Origin: Bacteroidales bacterium
GTDB lineage: Bacteria; Bacteroidota; Bacteroidia; Bacteroidales; Tenuifilaceae
DNA: 64,000 bases
Assembly: GCA_013376985.1 (NCBI GenBank)
Contig: JACABB010000013.1
Location: 1 to 64,000 of the forward strand
Reading direction: 5' to 3'
Part shown: one piece after another, positions 46,050 to 56,731 of the stretch
Layout: every line of letters begins with the position of its first letter
Position numbering within the stretch: position 1 is the first letter of the stretch
Made by a program: the position numbers and the translations under genes
Notes under the pieces: model-generated
What the model saw: the letters and a program-made list of their open reading frames with translations, nothing else
What the model was told of the DNA's origin: nothing
Databases searched by the model: none

Positions 46050-49000
46050 ATGAAGTTTTTTATCAGCATAATAGGTTTACTTCTTGTTGTTTTCAATTCA
46101 TACTCTCAGAAATACTGTGTATATTGGGAAAACCATGTTGGTTTTACAACAGGTCCTTCAGGTGGTTCTCCGTATATAACAGAGATCGATCAAGAGTCTT
46201 GGAGTGTTTTAAATGGTTGTGCAGGAGGCTTGTATGCTACCCCAACCAGCAATGGAACATTTTCGATTGATGCACTACCCAAGGTTTTAAGCTATGATAG
46301 AAAATTAAGGAGCTATAGTATTCCAGGAGGAAGAACTTCAATTCAAATTTTATCATTTCATTATTTGCATGAAATAAGCAACCTCTCAATGGGAGTTATT
46401 ACAGCCTATAATATTGATGATAATACCAATCCCGGTTTCAACTGTTCCTTTTCAGGATTAAATGTAAGTGGTAGTGTTGAGATAGGTATCTCTCCACCCA
46501 GCCCCGGTAATGTTTTGACAAAAAACTCCGATGGAAAAGGTGTTGTTGCAGAACTTGAAGGAAAATCAATAACATTAAGTATTAGTTATATATCAGACGA
46601 TTTTTTCAATAATCCAATCAGCAACTTTACCTATGAAATACAAAAGAGTTCGAATAATGGCACAACATGGAATACTCTTTGTTCAGGACAACCGCTTGAT
46701 AGTACTGTACCATATATTCTCCCTGATGTGATAAGTGGGCCAACAATGACCCTCCTTTTCCGTTCAAGAATTCACCGTACAAATGGGGTTAGCCCAGTGG
46801 CAGATTCCCCATGGAGTGTACCAAAAACTTTTACAGTATGTGATTTCCCAGATGTTACAATAACGCCTACATCTTCGAAATGTGCAGATGTTAATGGGGG
46901 TACAACCACTATCCAATTCAATGTTGGGGCATTCAATTCTTATTTAGAGAAAATAGATATTTTTTATGTAGCCACCAATGGGGATGAAAAACCCTTATTA
47001 GAACAACCAATTATAACAGGAGGTACTTATACTTCACTTCCAATGGCTGCTGGCACTTATACTATAAAAATAAGGGCGAAAGATATATTTTTTAAGATAA
47101 TACCTACTACGTATATCATCAACCAACCCCCTGCAGCACCCGTTTTTAGTTCTGGGGATCCTAATCCATGTGTGAATAGTTCACAAATCTATTCCGTTAC
47201 TTGTGCGGGGGCTACTTCCTATAGTTGGGCTATTCCTCCCGATCTGACACTAGTTAGCAGTGGTAATACCAATTCGGAAACCATAAAGATTGGTAATACT
47301 TCAGGTTCTAAAACTATAACAGTAACCCCTATTAACTCTTGCCCTACTGCCGATCCCAAGACCCTTACGATTAACCTAAGCGTTAACCCTTACTTACCGG
47401 CAAGTGTGAATATTGTAGCTTCCCCAACAGGAGCGGTCTGCGCAGGAACAAGCGTAACATTTACAGCAGCACCTATAAATTGCGGAACGGCTCCGGTATA
47501 CCAATGGTTTGTAAATGGTTCAACTGTTGGAACGAATAGCCCTACCTATACTTTTATTCCAACCAACGGGCAGGCGGTAAAATGTGTGATGACCTCTAAT
47601 GCAACCCCTTGCTTAACAGGATCACCTGCAACCTCTAATACGATTACCACAGCGGTTAATCCTCTTTTGCCTGCAAGTGTTAGCATTGTGGTATCACCTG
47701 CATCGGAAGTTTGTACTGGAACTAGCGTAACCTTCACAGCAACACCTACCAATGGTGGAACAACACCAGTTTATCAATGGAAGGTGAATGGTTCACCTGT
47801 AGGTATTAACAGCAGTACCTTTAATTTTATTCCCTCTGATGGTCAGACCATAACATGTACGATGACCTCTAATGCCACTTGCAATACCGGATCACCAGCA
47901 ACTTCGAACGCTATTACCATGAAGGTTAACCCTTTTTTACCAGCAAGCGTTAGCATTTCTGCTTCACCAATGGGAGCGGTTTGCACTGGAACTAGCGTAA
48001 CCTTCACTGCAACACCTACTAATGGTGGAACAACACCAGTATACCAATGGAAGGTAAATGGTTCTCCTGTTGGCACAAATATTAATACCTATACTTTTAT
48101 TCCTATAAACGGGCAAATAGTATCATGTGTGATGACTTCTAATGCCACACCCTGTCTGACAGGATCACCAGCGACATCCAACACTGTAACCATGATAGTG
48201 AGTCCCGTTTCTGTTGGTGGAAATATATCATCAAACCAAATAATTTGCTATAACGATACCCCGCAGAGCCTAACACTGAGCGGGAACACTGGAACTGTTT
48301 TAAAATGGAAACAATCAACGGATCCCAGTTTTGCTTCATATACAGAGTTTAATGAAACATCTAATACGCTATCGGGTATATCAATTGGTGCGCTTATTGC
48401 AACTACCTATTTTCGGGCGGTAGTGAAGAGTGGTGCTTGCTCGATGACAGAATCTTCTACTGCAACGATTACTGTCAATCCTTCTAGCGTTGGGGGAAGT
48501 ATTACTCCACAAAATCAACCAGTATGTTATGGTAACATCCCATCAAATCTGACATTAAGTGGGTTTACTGGGAATATTGTAAAATGGCAAAAATCATTAA
48601 ACTCAAGTTTTTCACCATCTACTGATATTGCTGGAGTATTACCCTCGTTAAGCGGTACAACTATAGGATCGCTAACCTCAAAAACATATTTTCGTGCAGT
48701 AGTGAAAAGCGGTGTTTGTCCTGAAAATTATTCGGATTTAGCAATTGCAAATATCAACCCATTACCCGATGCTATTGCAGGATCAGACAGAGCAATTTGT
48801 TACGGATCTAGTACTACAATTGGAGCAGCTGCTGTGGCTGGGAGTATCTATAGTTGGACATCTAATCCCGCAGGTTTTACATCAACCCTAGCTAATCCTT
48901 CCGTAAGCCCTACAGTAGCTACTACCTATACCGTTGTTGAAACTATCACGGCTACAGGATGTAGCAAAAGTAATAGCGTTACGGTCACAATAAATCCAAA

Positions 49001-52000
49001 ACCCATTCTCGGCACTCCCACAATTACCCCTGTTTCATGTTTTGGCGATAGCACAGGCAATATTTCCATTATCGCTAGCGGTGGAACATCATCATACAAT
49101 TACAAGTTAACAGGAGGTGGCATTACTCCCAAGGTGAATGCCAACGGGCTATTCACCAATCTCCCAGCGGCAAATAACTACTCCATTATTGTAACCGATA
49201 ACAATGGATGTACAGTTACTGTAGAAAGTATAGCAGTAACCCAACCCGCACAATTCATCCTTACCGTGAGCGGCTCTAGTAATCCAACCTGTCCGGGTGG
49301 TAGCGATGGTTGGGTGGAGGTTGCAGCCACTGGGGGAACTCCGCCATACTCATTCAGTAGGGATGGTAATACGTGGATACCAGCATCATCGCCCTACAGG
49401 TTTGAAACCCTTATAGCAGGGAACTACACGTTCAGAGTAAAGGACACAAAGGGGTGCGAGGTGACAACAGCATCCTATATCGTTTCCCAACCCGATCCAA
49501 TTACACCCACGGCAATAATTACCAATGTTACTTGTAAGGGAGAGGGCAGTGGAAAGTTAAGTTTATCGGTTACTGGGGGAACCGGTCTGTATACCCTTAC
49601 ACTTACCGGACCAAACTCTTATAGCCAAACCATCAATAGCGTTACGCTAGGTGCTAACTTTGGTGGGCTTGCCAAAGGTACTTACAACCTCGTCATTACC
49701 GATGCTGTTGGTTGCACAAAGAGTGTAGGCTATGTGATTAGCGAACCCTCATTACCTCTTGCTCTAATAACTACAAACACCATAGATCCGAGTTGTAAAG
49801 GTTTTACCAATGGTCAGGTTGATCTTAGCGCATCAGGAGGGTGGGGTAGTTACAGCTATACGCTACTTCCTAACTTAGCAAACAACTTCACTGGAACATT
49901 TACTGGCCTTGGAAAAGGGACGTACAATTTTGAGGTAGTCGATGCCTTGGGTTGTGCTGCTAATGCATTGGATATGCTTGGTGAACCAGATCTTTTAGTA
50001 CTATCAGCCCCAACCATAACCAACCTGCTTTGCCACGGCGATGGAACAGGGAAAATAAGTATTTCAGCGGCAGGTGGAACATCTCCATACGAATATAATT
50101 TTGGGAGTGGATTCGGGTCACAAAGCGAAGCCGGTAATTTGCAAGCAAACACTTATAGCATAACCGTAAAGGATAGCAAGGGGTGTGTAGCTACCAGTCA
50201 GGCTAAGGTTAGCCAACCCGATACGCTCCAACTTAACGTTTACAAGAGCAACCATAACGGGGTTAACATAAAATGCTTTAATGGTACAGATACTGTAAAA
50301 GTTGTACCTGCAGGCGGAACAGCACCCTATACTATTACATTTGATGGGCAAAACATCAGCTGCCCAATAAGTGGTTATACTTTGCAGAATTTGGCTAAAG
50401 GTAACTACAATATCACTGTAACCGATTCGCATTCTTGTGCCTATAGTACAAGTTTTACACTTACAGAACCTACTTTATTTACTTTGGATGCTATTGATGT
50501 CGATTCTGCGCTCTGTAATGGGACAGCCACAGGGAAAGTGGATATTGCTTTGAAGGGTGGAATTCCTTCATACTCCTTTAACCTTCTGGATAGTCAGGAT
50601 AAACTTGTATCTCAGGGAAATGGCGTTAGCCATCTATTCACGGGGCTTGCAAGTGGAAAGTACACCATCAACGCCGTGGATGGGAATGGATGTGGGTTTA
50701 CCATTCAAGATATAGTTCATCAGCCAGAGCCAATTACTGTAAACTTTGATGTAACCAACGTCTCGTGTTTTGGGTATGCCGATGGCAATGCTGAGGCAAA
50801 GATCACTGGAGGAACAATTCCCTACACCTGCCGATGGATAGGAGAGAATGGTATTGAAATTAGCCAAACCCCTATGATTTCTGATGCTAAAGAGTTTGAC
50901 TATCATTTCCTTTTAACCGATAAAAACGGCTGTTCAAGCGGGAAAGGGAAGATGGGGCAACTCGACACATTGGTAAAAATCAGCAACCCAAAACTTCCAT
51001 TATCGCTCAATGCTAGCATCACGAAAGTGCTTTGCCATGGCGAGAGTACAGGCGAAATAAATTTTGTAGGTGCAGGTGGATGGAACAGGTACAGCTACTC
51101 AATCAACGGCGAACCATTTTATGCTAACCCAAAATATAGTGGATTGATAGCAGGTGTTTATAGCTCAAGGCTAAGAGACTCGCTGGGTTGTGTTGTTCAA
51201 AAAGATTTCACGGTTGAGCAGAACGATACACTTACCTTTACCACCAGCACGTTTGATGCTACCTGTTTTGGTGGACACAACGGGCAAGTTCAGATATCTG
51301 CATCGGGCGGATCCCCCAGTTACACTTATCTAATAGATAACAAAATATTTAGCGGAGATACAACAACTCTAGGTGCCGGCAGCTACACGCTAGAAGTGAG
51401 CGATATGTTTAGCTGCGTAGTTCCTTCTCAAACCGTTACAATAGGAAGTCCTACGCAGATTGGCTTCAGCTCAATTGTTGTCAACTCCAACTGCAATAAA
51501 TCCAACGGAAAAATTGAGGTTACCCCTTCGGGAGGTGTGGCTCCATATAATGTGGATTGGTATCAGGGAAATACCGTAATCTTTAGTGGGAATACAATAA
51601 CCAATCAACCATCGGGTTTATATAATTTCAGGATAACCGATGGTAATAGCTGTACAAGAGATTTTCAGCACAACCTGCCTGATGATGGTAGCCCAGCTAT
51701 CACCCTAAATTCTAATACAAAAACGCTCTGTCCTGGTGGCAGCGATGGCAGCATCAACCTTAGCGTTGATCAAGGAGTTTTACCCTACAATGTTTATCTA
51801 TTAAATGGGAGTACAGAGTTGGATGCAAGGAACTATCCTACCAAACCAAGCGAAATCAATTTTACGGATCTTAACGAAAATAAGTATTCGGTTAAAATAA
51901 TTGATGGGAATGGTTGTCAGGTGATAGAGCAGTACGATGTAGAGTCGCCTTTACAAATAGCTGCCACGGCTACAGCAACGAATATCGCTTGTTACAACGG

Positions 52001-54122
52001 AAGCAATGGATCGGCTATGCTTACCGTTAGCGGGGGAACAAGCCCATACCAGATAAAATGGGTAAACTCCTCCAACCAGCAAATTGGAGCAGGGAGTAGT
52101 ATCGAAAATTTGTCGGCTGGTTACTACGCCTATCAGGTAAACGATAATCATGGTTGCTCATATTTAGGAGGCAGCAATAGCATAAGTATTAACGCTCCAT
52201 CAGCACCTTTAAAGGCAAGCATCAACACAATCTCAAATGTATTGTGTTACAAGGGTCAGGATGGTGCGGTGCAGCTTACACCACAGGGTGGATGGGGTAA
52301 CTACAGGTTTTCAATTGATCTAGGAACTTCTTGGAAAGTAAGCCCGAATTTTACGAAACTTAAGGCTGGTGATTATAGATTTTTGCTCTCAGATAATCTT
52401 GGCTGTACCGATACCATTGATGCAAAGGTTAATGACGGAACTCCTTTGAATATCTATATTGATGAGCTTTATGATGTTACGTGCTATGGTACTAGTACAG
52501 GTAAGTTAACCCTATCGGCATCGGGTGGCGGAGGCAGTTACAACTTTTCCGTTAACGATGGGTTAACCTACACCTCCAACCGATACTTCACTGGTTTAGC
52601 TTATGGCGATTACCCATTAAGGGTGAAAGATATCAACGGGTGCGAAGGTTCCTCAAAACAAAAAATTGAACAACCTTTACCACTTGTGGCTTCTATAAAT
52701 CAGATAGCAAATACCGCCTGCGATAAATCCATTGGAAGCGCAACGGCAATAGCCACGGGTGGCACTTTACCGTATAGCTATCGCTGGAGCAATGGGCAAT
52801 TAAAAGACAAAGCGGTAAATCTTGCCTATGGCTCGTACAGCGTTGAAATTACTGATAAGAATGGGTGTAAGAATAATACTACTACCGGCATTCAAAACCT
52901 CCATGGACCCAAGTTAGCCCTTTTATCTAAAAATGATGTAACCTGCTCGTACCTTGCCAATGGTAGCATAACCACATCGTTAAGCAGCGGAACAGCACCA
53001 GTAACCCTTACTTGGAGAGGAATAAATTCGAATAATACGAGTATTAACAACCTTAAAAAGGGCATTTACACAGCCATTGCCACCGACTACTACGGCTGCC
53101 GCGATAGCGTAACCGTTAACATCACAAAGCCCGATTCGTTGACAATATCACTTAAAAAGCAATTAGATCCACTTTGCTATGCATACAGTAATGGTGTTTT
53201 GGATGTAGCCTCAAACGGTGGAACATCTCCCTACACCTACCAATGGTCCAACGGTTCGCGGGTATCATCCACAGGCGAAATCCCTTCGGGGAAATACGCA
53301 ATAACCGTAACTGATAGTAAAGGTTGCCAAACGAAAACCTCTTATACTTTGGTAGATCCTCCGCTGCTCAACCCGAACCTGCCCAGTTTAATTACCATCT
53401 GCTCAAACCAAACCTACTATGCCGATGCTGGTATACCAAATGCCACCTATCTGTGGTATTCTGAGAATGGATTTCAATCAACCAGTAGAACTGCCTCATT
53501 GTCAACATCTGGAATTTACAACTTGCTAGTAATTGATAGTAAGGGCTGTTCTGGCAGAGATACCCTAAACCTGATAAAATCGGAAAATATCATTGATGCT
53601 AACTTTATGATAGCCGATAAAGCCTTCGTTGGGGATACTCTGGTACTTATTGAGATGTCGTGGCCAATACCGCAAACCATTGAATGGCTATACCCTGCCT
53701 CTTTCATGCCTATTTATCAGAACGACTACTCAATTTACTTAGTACCACAAATGGTAGGGAATTTCAATATAGGTCTTACATCCTTTGTTGGCCTTTGCTC
53801 GGAGAATATCGAAAAGGCAATAACTATTGAACCCGCAAAAGACAGGAAAAACAAGCCCATTTCCAAGCAACCTATCATTAGCGATGTGGTAGCCTACCCC
53901 AACCCCAATCGGGGCAATTTTAGCGTTGAAATTGCCTTAAACCGCGAGTCGGATGTGCTGGTTGAGGTATACTCAACCTATGGAAAGAGGCTATTCGCTA
54001 GAAATGGTAGGGGATTAACAAATTATAAAATTGATATTAACCTATTCCAAACCCCAGGAATTTACCTTGTTAGGATTAGCGCAGGAAAGGAGTTTAGAAG
54101 TTTGAGAGTGGTGGTTGAATGA
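46050..54122 (+). CDS. giant T9SS-secreted SprB-repeat surface protein
   Basis: The 2690-residue protein has a signal peptide (MKFFISIIGLLLVVFNSYSQ), an N-terminal beta region, three near-identical PKD/Ig-like repeats (about residues 447-715), two related modules with VGG(N/S)I(S/T) starts, and about 18 SprB-type repeats (residues about 990-2400). Each SprB repeat opens with a motif like VSCFGDSTGNISI or VTCKGEGSGKLSL followed by GG(T/W)xxYxY. The C-terminus (VVAYPNPNRGNFSVEIALN to the end) is a type A T9SS sorting domain. SprB in Flavobacterium is a mobile gliding adhesin, so adhesion or gliding on the surface is likely. No T9SS machinery gene is in this window. Confidence 0.9.
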   Translation: MKFFISIIGLLLVVFNSYSQKYCVYWENHVGFTTGPSGGSPYITEIDQESWSVLNGCAGGLYATPTSNGTFSIDALPKVLSYDRKLRSYSIPGGRTSIQILSFHYLHEISNLSMGVITAYNIDDNTNPGFNCSFSGLNVSGSVEIGISPPSPGNVLTKNSDGKGVVAELEGKSITLSISYISDDFFNNPISNFTYEIQKSSNNGTTWNTLCSGQPLDSTVPYILPDVISGPTMTLLFRSRIHRTNGVSPVADSPWSVPKTFTVCDFPDVTITPTSSKCADVNGGTTTIQFNVGAFNSYLEKIDIFYVATNGDEKPLLEQPIITGGTYTSLPMAAGTYTIKIRAKDIFFKIIPTTYIINQPPAAPVFSSGDPNPCVNSSQIYSVTCAGATSYSWAIPPDLTLVSSGNTNSETIKIGNTSGSKTITVTPINSCPTADPKTLTINLSVNPYLPASVNIVASPTGAVCAGTSVTFTAAPINCGTAPVYQWFVNGSTVGTNSPTYTFIPTNGQAVKCVMTSNATPCLTGSPATSNTITTAVNPLLPASVSIVVSPASEVCTGTSVTFTATPTNGGTTPVYQWKVNGSPVGINSSTFNFIPSDGQTITCTMTSNATCNTGSPATSNAITMKVNPFLPASVSISASPMGAVCTGTSVTFTATPTNGGTTPVYQWKVNGSPVGTNINTYTFIPINGQIVSCVMTSNATPCLTGSPATSNTVTMIVSPVSVGGNISSNQIICYNDTPQSLTLSGNTGTVLKWKQSTDPSFASYTEFNETSNTLSGISIGALIATTYFRAVVKSGACSMTESSTATITVNPSSVGGSITPQNQPVCYGNIPSNLTLSGFTGNIVKWQKSLNSSFSPSTDIAGVLPSLSGTTIGSLTSKTYFRAVVKSGVCPENYSDLAIANINPLPDAIAGSDRAICYGSSTTIGAAAVAGSIYSWTSNPAGFTSTLANPSVSPTVATTYTVVETITATGCSKSNSVTVTINPKPILGTPTITPVSCFGDSTGNISIIASGGTSSYNYKLTGGGITPKVNANGLFTNLPAANNYSIIVTDNNGCTVTVESIAVTQPAQFILTVSGSSNPTCPGGSDGWVEVAATGGTPPYSFSRDGNTWIPASSPYRFETLIAGNYTFRVKDTKGCEVTTASYIVSQPDPITPTAIITNVTCKGEGSGKLSLSVTGGTGLYTLTLTGPNSYSQTINSVTLGANFGGLAKGTYNLVITDAVGCTKSVGYVISEPSLPLALITTNTIDPSCKGFTNGQVDLSASGGWGSYSYTLLPNLANNFTGTFTGLGKGTYNFEVVDALGCAANALDMLGEPDLLVLSAPTITNLLCHGDGTGKISISAAGGTSPYEYNFGSGFGSQSEAGNLQANTYSITVKDSKGCVATSQAKVSQPDTLQLNVYKSNHNGVNIKCFNGTDTVKVVPAGGTAPYTITFDGQNISCPISGYTLQNLAKGNYNITVTDSHSCAYSTSFTLTEPTLFTLDAIDVDSALCNGTATGKVDIALKGGIPSYSFNLLDSQDKLVSQGNGVSHLFTGLASGKYTINAVDGNGCGFTIQDIVHQPEPITVNFDVTNVSCFGYADGNAEAKITGGTIPYTCRWIGENGIEISQTPMISDAKEFDYHFLLTDKNGCSSGKGKMGQLDTLVKISNPKLPLSLNASITKVLCHGESTGEINFVGAGGWNRYSYSINGEPFYANPKYSGLIAGVYSSRLRDSLGCVVQKDFTVEQNDTLTFTTSTFDATCFGGHNGQVQISASGGSPSYTYLIDNKIFSGDTTTLGAGSYTLEVSDMFSCVVPSQTVTIGSPTQIGFSSIVVNSNCNKSNGKIEVTPSGGVAPYNVDWYQGNTVIFSGNTITNQPSGLYNFRITDGNSCTRDFQHNLPDDGSPAITLNSNTKTLCPGGSDGSINLSVDQGVLPYNVYLLNGSTELDARNYPTKPSEINFTDLNENKYSVKIIDGNGCQVIEQYDVESPLQIAATATATNIACYNGSNGSAMLTVSGGTSPYQIKWVNSSNQQIGAGSSIENLSAGYYAYQVNDNHGCSYLGGSNSISINAPSAPLKASINTISNVLCYKGQDGAVQLTPQGGWGNYRFSIDLGTSWKVSPNFTKLKAGDYRFLLSDNLGCTDTIDAKVNDGTPLNIYIDELYDVTCYGTSTGKLTLSASGGGGSYNFSVNDGLTYTSNRYFTGLAYGDYPLRVKDINGCEGSSKQKIEQPLPLVASINQIANTACDKSIGSATAIATGGTLPYSYRWSNGQLKDKAVNLAYGSYSVEITDKNGCKNNTTTGIQNLHGPKLALLSKNDVTCSYLANGSITTSLSSGTAPVTLTWRGINSNNTSINNLKKGIYTAIATDYYGCRDSVTVNITKPDSLTISLKKQLDPLCYAYSNGVLDVASNGGTSPYTYQWSNGSRVSSTGEIPSGKYAITVTDSKGCQTKTSYTLVDPPLLNPNLPSLITICSNQTYYADAGIPNATYLWYSENGFQSTSRTASLSTSGIYNLLVIDSKGCSGRDTLNLIKSENIIDANFMIADKAFVGDTLVLIEMSWPIPQTIEWLYPASFMPIYQNDYSIYLVPQMVGNFNIGLTSFVGLCSENIEKAITIEPAKDRKNKPISKQPIISDVVAYPNPNRGNFSVEIALNRESDVLVEVYSTYGKRLFARNGRGLTNYKIDINLFQTPGIYLVRISAGKEFRSLRVVVE
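47388..48195 (+). repeat. three tandem repeats of about 270 bp inside the giant gene
   Basis: Three units begin with (C/T)TT(A/T)CC(G/A)GCAAGTGT-like sequence and share GGAACTAGCGTAACCTTCAC and CCAGTATACCAATGGAAGGT-type stretches. They encode repeated Ig/PKD-like domains (GTSVTFTATPTNGGTTPVYQ). High identity at the DNA level points to recent duplication. Confidence 0.75.
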
Positions 54123-54311
54123 TATTAAAATATGGCATAATACTGAAAGATAAACTTTGAAATTATTAGGATTTCACTTGGTTTTTATATAAAGTTCCTA
54201 AAATTGCATGAACCTTTATATCAAACTTTCATTAATATGCTGAATTTTAAATAAAGAAGTTATCTGAATTCTTATTCAGATAACTTCTAAAATACATGTT
54301 GTATTAATTTG

Positions 54312-54473
54312 TTAGCAAGTTTTGCGGCATAGACCATCAAACAAACCTCCATAACAACAATGTGTACCTGTTGGACATCCACCATCTGGACGGCAAGCTA
54401 AGCCTCCAGTAATTACTTTTTGCTCAGCCTTACTAAGGAGTTTAACTCCTTTTAACTCTTTTAAGTTTTTCAT
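54312..54473 (-). CDS. double-glycine-leader, six-cysteine peptide precursor
   Basis: This gene is only 53 codons long. Residues 1-24 (MKNLKELKGVKLLSKAEQK, then VITGG) form a classic Bacteroidota double-glycine leader of the LSKxEQKxIxGG type, cut by C39 peptidase transporters. The 29-residue core holds six cysteines: C27-x5-C33-x5-C39-C40-x8-C49-x3-C53. The C-C-CC-C-C order is that of inhibitor cystine knot (knottin) peptides. It lies 109 nt downstream of, and on the same strand as, a C39-like/VKOR/thioredoxin fusion able to form disulfides. A secreted antimicrobial or signalling peptide is the inference. No exporter gene is adjacent. Confidence 0.78.
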   Translation of the reverse strand: MKNLKELKGVKLLSKAEQKVITGGLACRPDGGCPTGTHCCYGGLFDGLCRKTC

Positions 54474-54582
54474 AATAAATTAATTATATGATTATATTTT
54501 ACCCTGAACTTTTTTGGGACACTCAGGATTTGTGTCCATTTATTGATAGCTAATATTTTTTGTTCAGCTTATGTTACATTCA

Positions 54583-56214
54583 CTAGATTTTTTCTGTTTC
54601 CATCACAACCTTCAATGCTTGAGAGTTTACTTTTTCCCTCTCTTCTTCAATAATTTCATCTATAAAATAAAGCAAATCACCTCTGCTATACTCCCTTGGG
54701 AAAGATCTGCCATTCACTAAAATCTCAGGTGTAAAATTGATGTTGTTTTCGTTGCACCACTCCTTTGCAATAATTATTGTTTTCTTATATGGCTCCTCAC
54801 AGGGTTTTCCCCATTTATTTAGCCAATCATTAGGCTTAATGGTACTGTAAATGTCATGCATGGCATTTAGGCATACTTGCTCACCCTCTTTATTATAAAT
54901 CTCTATAAGCCTTAATGCTATTTTTGTGTCGGTTGAATTGTAATCCCCACTAACATTAAACCGAATGACAATCTGAATACTCTTATCTTTTATTTTCAGC
55001 AGATTTTCAACTAGTTCATGAGCTTCTTTGCAAAATGAGCAAAGTGGATTGGTAATAACTACAACTCTAAGAAGCGGATTTTCTTTATGGCCTAAAACTA
55101 TCTCATTAGAATCATTAATGGATGTATTAATTTCATCCGATTTCTGAATCATGGATTTAAATATATTGTAGTTTCGTTTAAACTTGAAATGCTCTATTTT
55201 TAATGCCTTTAATTCCTGCTCTTCCTTTAGTCTTGGTGAGATAAATTGCCATAAAGCAAAAACTATTAGAAAGTTGAAAGCGGTTAATAGCACACTTTTA
55301 AAGCTAAATGCAAAAATTGTATCGTTTAAGTCGATAAAAAGTAATGAAATAGCCTGCAGCCAGAGTATTAAAACTACACTCAAACAGAGTAAACACCATT
55401 TTTTAACAACTTTATCTTGATAGTAGATTGAGAAAAGCGTAAAGGGAATTGCTAGTAAGGTGATTAAGACTATAGAATTGTAACTTATATTGCTGTTTAT
55501 TAGTGAGAACCATGAGAGGATTAAGGATACAAAATAAACAATTCCAACATCACTAAATTTCAGAGATCTAAAAAGGGTTGCTCCTTTTGAATTCAGTACT
55601 GCATTACAACTTGTTTTTTTATTCTCTTCGGAACAAAATTTATCCAATATTTTCGAATGTAAACCTAACTCATGTTGTAAAATTAGTATGCATATGGCAA
55701 TACCCCCAAGAGATAAAACAAAATGAATTGTTTGGAATAAGTTAATTCGATAAAGTAATAATATGGACAGCAAAGTTATTGCTATGTATAAGATACTTTT
55801 CGTGAAATTTATTTTTTTTAAATTGGGAGTAAGGCTCTGCTTATCGTTTTCAACACATACGATAACACCTGTCCAGATTTCTAAGAAGTCGGTTTTTGAA
55901 AACACCCTTTTTTTATTTCCATCAAAAGATAATTGGAGGTTAAGACCATGCCTGCTTACCATTACAAAACCATCGTACTCCTTGGTTTTAACAAGTGCTA
56001 AAAAAGAATTAGGTATGAGATCTAATGTTTCTATCTCTTTAGGAATATCTAGTGCATAATTTTCAATACAAAAGTGATCCAATACTCCTGTTATAGAATG
56101 TAAACTTGGATATGACGGGTGGCTTAAAAGTTGAAATTCTAACTCCTGCTCATTAACTCTTATACCATTTGCTCTTAAGAGTATTATTAGTAGATTGACG
56201 ATTGGCTCTTTCAA
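54583..56214 (-). CDS. C39-like/VKOR/thioredoxin fusion, predicted disulfide-forming membrane protein
   Basis: The 543-residue protein has three parts. Residues 1-125 resemble a peptidase C39-like domain (LLSHPSYPSLHSITGVLDHF) but without an obvious catalytic Cys near the N-terminus, so it may bind leader peptides rather than cut them. Residues about 138-325 are a vitamin K epoxide reductase-type four- to five-helix membrane domain with the loop cysteines C194/C203 and the redox pair KWCLLC (C274, C277). Residues about 340-543 are a thioredoxin-like domain with PLCSFCKEAHEL (C392-x2-C395). Such fusions oxidise exported peptides using quinones. The neighbouring six-Cys peptide is the obvious substrate candidate. 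Confidence 0.85.
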   Translation of the reverse strand: MKEPIVNLLIILLRANGIRVNEQELEFQLLSHPSYPSLHSITGVLDHFCIENYALDIPKEIETLDLIPNSFLALVKTKEYDGFVMVSRHGLNLQLSFDGNKKRVFSKTDFLEIWTGVIVCVENDKQSLTPNLKKINFTKSILYIAITLLSILLLYRINLFQTIHFVLSLGGIAICILILQHELGLHSKILDKFCSEENKKTSCNAVLNSKGATLFRSLKFSDVGIVYFVSLILSWFSLINSNISYNSIVLITLLAIPFTLFSIYYQDKVVKKWCLLCLSVVLILWLQAISLLFIDLNDTIFAFSFKSVLLTAFNFLIVFALWQFISPRLKEEQELKALKIEHFKFKRNYNIFKSMIQKSDEINTSINDSNEIVLGHKENPLLRVVVITNPLCSFCKEAHELVENLLKIKDKSIQIVIRFNVSGDYNSTDTKIALRLIEIYNKEGEQVCLNAMHDIYSTIKPNDWLNKWGKPCEEPYKKTIIIAKEWCNENNINFTPEILVNGRSFPREYSRGDLLYFIDEIIEEEREKVNSQALKVVMETEKI

Positions 56215-56731
56215 GGTGCAATATTTTAATGATATTATTTGTGTTAATTAATTGATTTTTAATAAAATATAACAATGTAAATTTATTACTAACAGAATAA
56301 TTCTTTAGCCATTTATGGTGATTAAATGAAACTATTTAAAATTGATACGCAGGATGAATCATAAAACATGCCCTCTTATTACATATAATTAACCCATAGG
56401 TTTTAAAATAAAAAAAATCATGTATAATATGTAATAAAAATATAATTTCAGTAAAAAAAGGATATGTAATTAATGTGACTATAAAAATAAATAAATAATG
56501 CTATTATGCAATATGAAATTTAAAAGTTATTTTCATAGTCGAATACCAATGTAATTTAGTTAAAGAGAATTCGTATCAAGTACAGAGTAACAAGGGGTGT
56601 GAATATTATTTTTACTGTCATTACCATGCAGCAAAATCGAAAAGCACGCTCAGTTTCTGCGAAGGCATGAATTTGTGGCTTATAAGAATTAAACCTAAAC
56701 TCAACAGCATTTAATATTAATTTGAAAAAAT
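56215..56731. other. AT-rich intergenic region
   Basis: This divergent space lies upstream of the VKOR gene (minus) and the 331-residue gene (plus). I translated short frames and found no second GG-leader peptide or other supported gene. Confidence 0.4.
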
